DNA of 64,000 nt. Origin: Saccopteryx bilineata. Its lineage: Eukaryota > Chordata > Mammalia > Chiroptera > Emballonuridae. The stretch covers positions 62,410,410-62,474,409 of the forward strand of contig NC_089495.1 of the NCBI RefSeq assembly GCF_036850765.1, read 5' to 3'. The notes under the pieces were generated by a model. It was not told where the DNA came from and made no database searches. It saw only the letters and a list, made by a program, of their open reading frames with translations. Positions 1-8,556 of the stretch are shown one piece after another (within the stretch, counting starts at the first letter, position 1; every line of letters begins with the position of its first letter). The translations under genes were made by a program, and so were the position numbers.

Positions 1-1272
1 GTATTTATCTACACAGAAAGGTAAAAATAAGTACTATATTAAGACGAACATCTGTCTAAGTTTCGTTTAACAGGTAAATGTACCTGTTCCAACTACCATA
101 CAAATTCAACTTAAGACCAAATCTACAGAACCTATCTCATTCATGACCCAGGGCTGCCTTTGAGGCAAAACGGGAGAGAGGAAACTGATAAATGGCTGTT
201 TCACTGAAGTCTTTTAATAATGTTTCCAAACAAAATTTTAATGTGCAATAGTTCTCGATGCTTTAATAAAGGCAACATAAATAAGTTTCAATCCATAAGT
301 GTAATTGCTACCTCAGAATTTTATAGAGCGTAATATGTGCATGAATAGGTAGATTGAATATAATTTTGTCATGAGAAACTTCCATGTCTACATTCCTTTT
401 ATGAGATAGTAAATAAACCACTGAGTTGTTACATTATTATTCTAATCAAAGTTAATTGGACTTGAAAGGGTAACTATGAGGAGCAGCCAACAAGTTAGAT
501 GCCAGTATAGTAAGGTAAAGTTTTTCTCCATAGTGGAAATGGTGACTATTTAATAAGATATAACTTCTTAGGATATTTATATGTGATTCCTACAAAATGT
601 AAGCAATTAATAATGAGTCAGACTCTTTCCGGGCAAAAACACAAGAGTTTATCTTGTAGCTAATGATGGCAGGTAAAAAACATATAAATTTGCTAACTAG
701 ATTTAAGTCTAATTCTATGATTTAAGTCAGATGTCCTTTAGTGCTGGTTGACATTATACTCTGTATGCATATGTATATATGCATGCATATATATGTCAAT
801 TTATTTTCCCACCTTCCTACAAAATCTATGTCACACTTCCGCTTTTTCCAAATTACCTTTTTTTTTTCAAATGCTCTACGCCTTTTCAGCTGAGGAATTT
901 ATTTCTTATTTTACTGGTAAAATAAAAGCCATTAGAAGAGAATTATGTTAGAAACTAAACTGACAACCAGTTCAGAAATGTCCCAATCTGAGACTGTAAC
1001 ACACAGCTCTTTTTCTTCCCCTGCCTTTTTTTTAATTTACATAAAATCTGTAAAGATATAGTTCATGGGTTCCACAGCAGCTCCTTACAATTATACTTCT
1101 TTTACTTTTCTGGTCTTTTATTTCCAACAAATTGCTTCTACCCTCAATTCCTGGGCATCAAATGATTACATGACTTAAATCATGACTTCCGAATTATCAG
1201 GTAGAAAAAGATAGGGCATTGGAAAACATACTCATCTTTAGCTGAATCAACTGATTTTAAAAACATTTTCTG
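1..1272. other. Non-coding AT-rich sequence
   Basis: No gene, conserved coding reading frame or recognisable repeat is visible. The open frames are short, with AT-rich composition. An alternating purine-pyrimidine stretch with several ATGCAT/TATATA units lies near 760-800. Confidence 0.6.
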
Positions 1273-1589
1273 GCCTGACCAGGCCATGGCACAGGGGATA
1301 GAGCATCAAACTGGGACACAGAGGACCCAGGTTCAAAAGGCTAAGGTCGCCGGCTTGAGCGTGGGCTCATCTGGCTTGAGCACAGCTCACCAGCTTGAAT
1401 CCAAGGTCACTGGCTTTAGAAAGGGGTCACTTGGTCTGCTGTAGCTCCCTGGTCAAGGCACATATGAGAAAACAATCAATGAACAACTAAGATGCTACAA
1501 TGAAGAATTGAGGGTTCTTATCTCTCTCCCTTCTTGTCTGTCTGTCCCTATCAGTCTCTCTCTCTGTCTCTCTCTCTGTCTCTGTCACC

Positions 1590-1617
<28 letters not shown>
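1273..1617 (+). mobile_element. tRNA-derived SINE, family A
   Basis: The copy starts GCCTGACC, has the A-box-like block of the tRNA head and a B-box-like GGTTCAAAAGG, then the GCTTGAGCG / CACCAGCTTGA middle units, the CAAGGCACATATGAGAAAACAATCAATGAACAACTAAG block, a CT-rich stretch and a CAAAA-rich tail. A duplication of about 13 bp (AAACATTTTCTGG) lies at 1261-1273 and 1618-1630, typical of L1-driven insertion. The next SINE starts immediately after the duplicate. Confidence 0.9.
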
Positions 1618-1620
<3 letters not shown>

Positions 1621-1632
1621 CATTTTCTGGGC

Positions 1633-2027
1633 GGCCCTGGCAAGTTAGCTCAGTGGTAGAGTATCAGCCTAACATGTGGATGTCCCAGGTTTGATTCCTG
1701 GCTAGGGCACACAAGAAAAGCACCCATCTGCTTTTCTGCCTCTCCCCCCTCACTTCTCTCTATCTCTCTCTTCTTCTCCGCTCCTGCAGCCATGACTCAA
1801 TAGAGTGAGTTTTCTCCGGGCACTGAGGATGGCACCATGGCCTTCACCTCAGTCGCTAAAAGAAAAACAAAATGATTCTGGTTGCAATGGAGCAAGAGCC
1901 CCAAGTAAGCAGAGCATTGCCCTCTAGTGGGCTTGCTGGGTGGATCCCAGTCCAGGGTGGTAAGGGGGGAGCATGCAAGAGTCTGTCTCTGCCTCCCCTC
2001 CTCTCACTGAAAAAAAAAAAAAAGAAA
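1633..2027 (+). mobile_element. tRNA-derived SINE, family B
   Basis: The head reads GGCCCTGGC..TTAGCTCAGTGGTAGAG with B-box GGTTTGATTCC, followed by the family B body (GCACCCATCTGCTT, CCATGGCCT, GCATTGCCCTCTAGTGGGCTTGC, GGTGGATCCC) and an A-rich tail near 2010-2027. The copy is diverged. It sits back to back with the family A copy upstream. Confidence 0.88.
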
Positions 2028-2305
2028 GCATTCTCTGTAAACCCTACCTCATTTCCTCTACTTACTTTTATCATCTTCCCATCCTCATGGAAGGCTAGGT
2101 AGAAGGCATTACCAAAAACAGAGTGATTCTCTGTTTAAGGAAGATAGGAAGAAAAGATATTGGATAGATAACTAGTATTCACTATGGCAGTCCCATGGTC
2201 CTCAAATGTTATTTTTTTCTGAGGAGAAGGGATATCTAAACTGCTAAATAAAATATCTGATCCTATCATACCCCAAATACAGAAGTAGAGAATGTAAAGA
2301 AAAAT

Positions 2306-2346
<41 letters not shown>

Positions 2347-3561
2347 CCTTCCCACTTAGAAAAGAGAAAATGCACACCTGCACTGGCTCAAAACAACTAT
2401 CAAAAATCATTTTGGGGGACTAGTTAACATTTCTTACCCAAGTAGTACAATAAAGCTTTTAATTTCTGGTTCTCCTTTGTACATGTATCTCTATCATTCA
2501 TCAAACGCTTCATTTTCATTACCACTGTAATTCATTCTGAAATGTGCATTAAGGGGAAAAAAAAGTTTTCAAAGAACATTTCATAGACTGGTACAATTTT
2601 GGAGACTTGGAGGATTATTTTAAGGGCTATAGTCCCAGGTATATGTACAACCAGCCAAGTTTTTAGATATTTTGTAATTGGCATTCTCAAAATCCTTTAA
2701 TATTACGTGTTTCTTTACTTTGAGGCAATTCCTTGTATGACTAATTACAAGTCAAATTTGCTTAGATGTAATTTTCAAGCACAAAGATTCTTGTGTTTTA
2801 CTTACAGACATTGTAAATGTTCCATTGATCTTCTTGTGCCTTAAATTGGCAGCTACCCTATAACCATAAAATACTATAATTAAGAAGAAATTGTTTTTGA
2901 TATGTTTACCATAGGCAGGTTTAATCTCAATATAAGGCAGAGATTATCAGTGAAAGATGCTTGAGAAAGTCTGGTGGATATGCTTCTTTCTTGCTAAGAT
3001 TGCCTTTCTGCAGTCACTGCTTTTGGAGCTCAGTTAGGGATACAAGGGGAATGTCAGTTGGCTTTTTCCCCTGTTCAAAGGTTCAAAGAATAAAGATGAA
3101 AAAAGTTAAAATATATTAGCAATTAGTATTCAGCATCATATCAAAAAGTGATATAACATGAAAAAATAGAATTTACTGTAAAGCCTCTAGTTTTTTTAAC
3201 AGCAAAATACAGATGTATTTGCCACATTTGCTGATTGAAGAGATAAGCAGAGTATTATTATTATTGTTAAGTAAAAATATTTCAAAAATATTCAGTTAGT
3301 AATTATTTAAGATTACTAGTTTTAGCAAACTAGAAATTGAAGGTAGCCCCAATTCATAAAAAATGCATACATTCTAAAAAGTATCTCACCAAACACCCTA
3401 ATATTAATGAAGCAATTTTTGAATTATTATTTTTTAAAGTTAGGAACAAAATATGAATGTCTATAATTGTAATTTCTGTCCAAGACTGAAAGGAAAGCAA
3501 GAATCAATGCATTCAGGGTTAAAAAATAAAATAACAAAATATTTGGTTAAAAAAAGAGAAA
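2028..3561. other. Non-coding sequence with a CA microsatellite
   Basis: No gene or clear transposon is recognised. The only simple structure is the CA repeat annotated separately. AT-rich throughout. Confidence 0.55.
2309..2342. repeat. (AC)n microsatellite
   Basis: About 17 uninterrupted AC dinucleotides. The antisense frame through it gives a spurious poly Cys-Val protein. Confidence 0.95.
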
Positions 3562-3945
3562 GGCCCTGGCAGGTAGGCTCAGTGGTATAGAGCATCAGCC
3601 TGGCGTGCAGAAGTCCCAGGTTTGATTCCCAGCCAAGGCACACAGGAGAAGCGCCCATCTGCTTCTACACCCCTCACCCTCTCCTTCCTCTCTGTCTCTC
3701 TCTTCCCCTCCCGCAGCCAAGGCTCCATTGGAGAAGGGATAGCCCGGGCACTGAGGATGGCTCCGTGGCCTCTGCCTCAGGTGCTAGAGTGGCTCTGGTC
3801 GCAACACAGCAACGCCCGAGATGGGCAGAGCGTCGCCCCCTGGTGGGCGTGCCGGGTGGATCCCGGTCGGGCACATGCGGGAGTCTGACTGCCTCCCTGT
3901 TTCCAGCTTCAGGAAAAAAAAAAAAAAAGAAGAAGAAAAATAAAA
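3562..3945 (+). mobile_element. tRNA-derived SINE, family B
   Basis: Starts GGCCCTGGCAGGTAGGCTCAGTGG, B-box GGTTTGATTCC, then the full family B body through GCGTCGCCCCCTGGTGGGCG and GGGTGGATCCCGGTCGGGC, ending in an A-rich tail. It carries only one copy of the GGGCAGAGC-CGCCCC unit, unlike the copies at 46477 and 61526. Confidence 0.92.
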
Positions 3946-4843
3946 CAGTTGTTGTCTAGAAGTCTCTTGTACATTTATTTGTATATTTGCTTTCATACCT
4001 TTTCTGTCATGTTTTGTACAGTTATTTTTCTAATTTTTAGGTTCTCATAAAAACTGGCTCTCTGATAGATGTAGCCAGTGCAAGCTCTTAGAACAAGCTT
4101 GGAGGACCAGAAGCCAAAGAAGTCAGGATATTTGTTTCACTTTCTATCTCACTCTAAGGCAGTATCTCCAGGAGCAAATCTGTCTTTTTGTGCTGCCAGA
4201 TTGCAAATAACATTTCCTTTTTCTGTGGACACACTTTCTAGAGGGTAGTTCCTTCTTTCTCCTCTCATCAAGGTTCTAGCACGTTCTGGAATGCTTTGGT
4301 TTCTGAACATAGGTAAAACTACCTTCATCCATTGTTTTATCAAGAAAAGGAAATTTCTGAGGTTTTCATACATTGTTAAATGCTGATTGTCTCACTTCCC
4401 CTGATTGCTTTCCTGTTTTTTCATCACTTGTGTATTCAGTCCCTGGTATGAATGTCACTCTCACTGAAATAAGTAGTGTAATTTCTCTTTTCCTTATCTG
4501 ACCCTGACTAATAAGGATATAAGTCAATAAAGAAGAAAAAGGAGTTCCCAGGACAATCATTAACTGTGCAAAAGGATGAAGAAGCTATAAGCCAAGATAA
4601 TCAATTGATAAAAATCTAAAATTGAAAACTCAATATATAGTAAAGAGGATGTTTTGAGATATTTTTAATGCCTCTATCTCAATTCTACAGTAAGTCAATT
4701 ATGAAGTCCACATTTCTCAGTGTTGTGAATTTTTCTAAGTTCCTGATAGTCACAAACTCTTACTTTCTTCACATGACCTAGCATAAGCCTTTCTAAAACT
4801 GATAATTATTTTACATAAATAGTCCAAGGCCTACAATGTCATT
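3946..4843. other. Non-coding sequence before the L1 insertion
   Basis: No gene or repeat recognised. Ends with GAAAATCAATCAGG (4844-4857), the 5' copy of the L1 target-site duplication. Confidence 0.55.
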
Positions 4844-4860
4844 GAAAATCAATCAGGGTA

Positions 4861-4882
4861 GATGACGTCAGAGTAATGGCGG
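4861..4882 (+). promoter_or_regulatory. CRE-like palindrome and YY1-like site at L1 5' end
   Basis: TGACGTCA at 4863-4870 is a perfect CREB/ATF consensus palindrome. AATGGCGG at 4875-4882 is the complement of the YY1 core CCGCCATT. Human L1 also carries a YY1 site in its first 20 bases, where it fixes the start of transcription. The CRE next to it within the first 15 bases is not a feature of human L1. Binding is inferred. Confidence 0.6.
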
Positions 4883-5012
4883 GGTAGGAAGCGATACTGA
4901 TAAATCTCCCCCAAAACTCAACAAGATCTTCAACCAGAAAGAGAAAAACCTAAACTTGGAGCCTCCAGATGCTTCGCAATACACCCGAAGGTATGGTCAA
5001 GTGAAAAATTGG

Positions 5013-5450
5013 CTAAATATATAACCAAACCCCGAAGGAAATAGGGAGTAAGAAATGCTCCGCCTTCCTCACTAACCTAAACAGGGCGGCTTTCTCTGGT
5101 AACTGTGAATATAGAAACTGAGGCGGGCAAAGGGGGTGAATAGATCCAGGCCGCGGCACAAACCGCCGAACCAGGCTGTGGCACGGAGATCCAAGCTGAG
5201 GAAAAACTGATCCTGTGGCAACCCGGGCTATACAAGCTAACACTCGTGCCAAACCCAAACAAAGAAAGACAAGCGGGGCAGCCATTTTACCCGATCTCCT
5301 GGTTGGTGCGCAGTTAGTGGGCGAGAGACTTCTTCCTAGGCCCCGGGAGTGGGTGCCCGTGTTGCCCCACAGAAAGGCAGAGTCGGAGGCCTTTCTGTGG
5401 GCCGAGGGCGGAGTCTCTGGGCAGCCCCAGCGCCCTGGAAAGCCTCGCAC
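5013..5450 (-). CDS. Antisense open frame in the L1 5'UTR (ORF0-like position)
   Basis: A 145-codon antisense frame spans the first monomer and the leader. It begins MRGFPGRWGCPE and contains a hydrophobic stretch (about residues 55-82, APLVFLCLGLARVLACIARV). Primate L1 has an unrelated antisense ORF0 in its 5'UTR. The next monomer unit, read antisense at about 5605-5740, keeps a similar open reading. GC-rich DNA has few stop codons, so this may be chance; no ribosome or promoter evidence is visible. Confidence 0.2.
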   Translation of the reverse strand: MRGFPGRWGCPETPPSAHRKASDSAFLWGNTGTHSRGLGRSLSPTNCAPTRRSGKMAAPLVFLCLGLARVLACIARVATGSVFPQLGSPCHSLVRRFVPRPGSIHPLCPPQFLYSQLPEKAALFRLVRKAEHFLLPISFGVWLYI

Positions 5451-5895
5451 GGGAGGGAGCGAGAACTATTTCCAACGGTGGAAATTTTCCGTGCTGGTGG
5501 GGGTTTCACTCAGAGGGAAACGCGGCCAGCCTAATATCCTGGTCTGCGCGTGCATATAGCGAGAGATTTCTCCGAATGCCTCGGCAGTGCACGCCCGTGT
5601 AATTGCACAGAGGGGCAGAGTCAGGGGCCTTTGTGTGGGCCAAAGCAGAATCTCGGGCTGCCCCAGCGCCTTGCAAAAGCCGCGCACGGGGACAGAGCAA
5701 GAGTCAATTCCAACGCTGCAACTTTTCCCTGCGGTTAGGGGTTTCACTCAGAGCGTGAGACTGCTGGCCGGATATCCAGGTCTGCGCACGCAGATAGTGA
5801 GTGAGAGTTTCCTCCAAGCGCCCCGGAAGTGGGCACCTGCCTGTGTTACCAGACAGAGTGGCAGAGCCAGAGGTCTTTGAGTAGGCGGAAAGCCC
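5294..5895 (+). repeat. Tandem ~240-bp monomers in the L1 5'UTR
   Basis: Three successive units share the order ATMTCCTGGT..TGCGC, GCGAGAG..TTCC, GYGCCCGTGT, GGCAGAGTC, GGCCTTT.TGTGGGC, CAGCCCCAGCGCC, TTCCAACG and GTTTCACTCAGAG. Units start near 5294, 5534 and 5772, giving periods of 240 and 238 bp; the third is partial and fades after about 5895. Units have diverged from each other by substitutions and small indels. Mouse L1 promoters are also built of ~200-bp monomers, but those sequences are unrelated as far as can be judged by eye. Confidence 0.85.
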
Positions 5896-6289
5896 GCCTG
5901 ACTATGTTAGCAGCTCTGACTGACTGAGCCTTACCAAGAGCCCTGTGCTGAGTGGAAATAGAGTGGGGAGTTGCCAGCTCTTTGAGCCTCTTACTATCCA
6001 GGCAGAGGCAGCAGCAACCCCATAGCTGGATTATCAGGCTACTAATTGAGGAAGGAAAGACTAGGAGAAAGGCTCCAGGAACACAGACTCTCTCACTGTC
6101 AGAGCCTATAAATGCTAATGAGCCTTGACTGCCAACGAAACTAAAGCACAATACATGACATTGCCATAGAGACTTATCAACTGCAAACCTCTACCTGAGC
6201 GTGCCAAAGGGGCAGAACCCGGGGTACAGAGTCACCGAACAGGAAGAGGGAGAGAAAAGAAAAAGCAAGAAGATAACCTCTCAAAATCA

Positions 6290-7240
6290 AGAATAATCTG
6301 CAGACTTTATAACCTATCCCATTTTATTATACCTGTTCGTCTATTTCTCTTATCTTCATTCTTGATACTTTTTTTCCTCCTCCAATTTGGCCGATTAACT
6401 CTCTGCCGGTCTTACTCTCTCCTCTCCTTGAACTACACTACCCATAAGTGTTACATCTCCCATTATCTTTTCTCTCCTCTTCCTTTCTCTCTATGAGGGT
6501 TGCACTCCAAAACCCTTAACTCTCCTCTCTCTCTCTCTCTCTCTCTCCTTTCTTTTTTCTTCTTTTAGTGGTTCCCTCTTTTTCTCTCTCTATCTCTTTC
6601 TTTTCTCCCTCTATATTAGTTTCTTCCTTTCTCCTTTACATCTCCTCTCATTCAAACCTCAATAACAAACAAATTATCTTATCTGGGACACAAACTTATG
6701 TTTGTGGCATTTTGGGGGTTTTTTACTTCACCGTTTTAACTCACTAGCAGTGCTCCCATCCCTGGCTCTCCATTTTATCTAGTTCTTGTTCCACTAAATA
6801 CAATAGTAATTTTTTAATTTGTCCTCCAATTTTTCTGTTTTCCTCTTATTCCTCTCATCATAACTCTTAGACAACCAACACCTAAAAGCAAATCATTTTA
6901 TTCTTGACCCAAATTTTTTCCTTATTTGCTTTTTGTGGGTCCATACCCCCTTTTTCTTTTTTTTGCCCCTTTATTACTTTTCCCCAATTCAGGCCCTCCA
7001 TCACAGGTAATGTTTGTTATAATTCACAGTTCACCACAACATTTTCTCAAGAAAGAGGGGAGAGGAGAGGAGAGGAAAAAAGGAGGGGGGAATAATTTCC
7101 TTTTTAAAAAAATTTTTATTTTATTTTATTTTTCTTTATTTCATTATTATTTTTTTTAAAAACAACTCTTCGATTTTTTATTTTTTTATTTTTTTAACTT
7201 TTTATTCTTTATTAAATCTCATTAATACTATCAACAAAAC
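6290..7240 (+). other. Pyrimidine-rich zone of the L1 leader
   Basis: The sense strand is dominated by T and C with CT runs (a pure CT run near 6525-6547) and, just before ORF1, T-rich blocks and a GA-rich patch at 7054-7090. It has no credible coding frame. Such a tract could affect translation or splicing of the L1 RNA, but that is inference. Confidence 0.7.
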
Positions 7241-7249
7241 CACCCTCAG

Positions 7250-8254
7250 ATGCCATTAAGGAAGAGAAAATCGAATATCATGGATACAAAAGAAAGACAG
7301 GTAACACAGCTAGATGAGGAAAAATCTATGGAGAAAAAAATTAATATATTGGAAACCTTGGAGCTAAATGACAGAGAATCCAAGATAGAAATCCTAAAAA
7401 TCCTCCGAGATATACAAGAAAACACGGAAAGGCAACTCAATGAACACAAAGAATATATGTCCAAGGAAATTGAAACTATAAAAACAAATCAAACAGAGAT
7501 GAAAAACTCAATTTATGAGCTGAAAAATGAAGTAACAAGCTTAGCTAATAGAACAGGTCAGATAGAAGAGAGGATTAGTGAAATAGAAGACAAGCAACTT
7601 GAAGCACAACAGAGAGAAGAAGAAAGAGACTCAAAAATTTAAAAAATGAGATAGCCCTACAAGAATTATCTGACTCCATCAAAAAGAATAACATAAGAAT
7701 AATAGGTATATCAGAGGGAGAAGAGAGAGAAAATGGAATGGAGAACATACTCAAAGAAATAATAGATGAGAACTTCCCAAGCCTGTGGAAAGAACTAAAG
7801 TCTAAAGCTCAAGAAGCAAAAAGAACTCCGAGTTTTCTTAACCACAACAAACCTACTCCAAGGCATATCATAATGAAATTGACACAAACCAACAGCAAAG
7901 AAAAAATTCTCAAGGCAGCCAGGGAAAAGAAGAATACAACATAAAGGAAGGCCCATTAGATTATCATCAGATTTCTCAGCAGAAACTCTACAAGCTAGAA
8001 GAGAGTGGACCCCAATATTTAAAGTCCTGAAAGAGAGGAACTTTCAGCCACGAATACTATACCCATCAAAGCTATCCTTCAAATATGAAGGAGAAATAAA
8101 AACATTCACAGATACAGAAAAGATGAGGGAATTGATCATCAGAAAACCCCCACTCCAGGAATTACTAAAGGGGGTTCTCCAATCAGATACAAAGAACAAC
8201 AACAAAAAAAACCAAACAGAGTCACAAGTAAAAGCTCAAAGAAGAACACAATAA
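7250..8254 (+). pseudogene. L1 ORF1 (RNA-binding protein), frameshifted
   Basis: ORF1p is the L1 nucleic-acid chaperone that trimerises through a coiled coil and coats the L1 RNA. The frame opens at ATG 7250 (MPLRKRKSNIMD) with about 110 charged, coiled-coil-like residues, then breaks at TAA 7640-7642. Homologous reading continues in another frame with the RRM-like segment (NNIRIIGISEGEE, near 7690-7725) up to TAA 7942-7944. It then returns to the first frame for the C-terminal domain (RPIRLSSDFSAETLQARREW..NFQPRILYPSKLSFKYEGE) and stops at 8252-8254. Two compensating one-base shifts in A-rich runs (about 7630-7640 and 7930-7940) explain this. The total of about 335 codons matches the usual length (human 338). 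Confidence 0.93.
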
Positions 8255-8327
8255 AACCAAATTTAAACTGTGACAACAACAAAAAGAAAGAGGGGGAGAA
8301 GATGTAGATTAACAGTAGCAAAGGACG

Positions 8328-8555
8328 ATGGAGTGCAAAAGTACTCACAAAATAATTCGCTACAGTGAACAGGGTAGGGACCCTTTTCATTACTCAAAGG
8401 TAACCACCACTGAAAAATCCACCACAGAAGCACATGAGAAAAAAAAGATAGCAACAGAGGAAAGATGTATGGAATACAACCAAATAAAAAAAAAGATAGA
8501 TAAACAAAAGAGAAGGATCAAACAAGACACAAAACTAACAGAAAGCAATCTATAA
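8328..8555 (+). CDS. Small basic ORF in the L1 inter-ORF region
   Basis: 75 codons, starting MECKSTHKIIRYSEQ and rich in Lys, Glu and Thr, with a basic tail (KKKIDKQKRRIKQDTK). Its TAA at 8553-8555 lies one base before the ORF2 ATG at 8557, an arrangement that would suit termination-reinitiation onto ORF2. It lies in a 302-bp spacer, against about 63 bp in human L1. It is intact although ORF1 and ORF2 of the same copy are broken, but it is short and A-rich, so chance is possible. Confidence 0.3.
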   Translation: MECKSTHKIIRYSEQGRDPFHYSKVTTTEKSTTEAHEKKKIATEERCMEYNQIKKKIDKQKRRIKQDTKLTESNL

Positions 8556-8556
8556 A

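Larger units (their letters stand above)
4858..7249 (+). promoter_or_regulatory. L1 5'UTR / internal promoter
   Basis: The L1 5'UTR acts as an internal RNA polymerase II promoter. Here it has three zones: a unique leader from 4858 carrying a CRE-like palindrome and a YY1-like site; a CpG-rich block (about 5050-5930) containing ~240-bp tandem units; and a long T/C-rich zone (about 6290-7240) just before ORF1. Its GC and CpG content contrast sharply with the AT-rich surroundings. Promoter activity is inferred from the family and not shown by sequence alone. Confidence 0.85.

Noticed and set aside
2309..2342. CRISPR-like or other regularly spaced repeat arrays
   Set aside because: All tandem structures in the window are microsatellites, a minisatellite, L1 monomers or SINE units; the genome is mammalian and no spacer-repeat pattern exists.
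2135..2410. 91-codon frame with a poly Cys-Val stretch
   Set aside because: Direct translation of the AC microsatellite on the minus strand.
5215..5559. 114-codon sense frame in the L1 5'UTR
   Set aside because: GC-rich, stop-poor DNA; it overlaps the antisense frame and ends inside a monomer, with no homology to ORF1.
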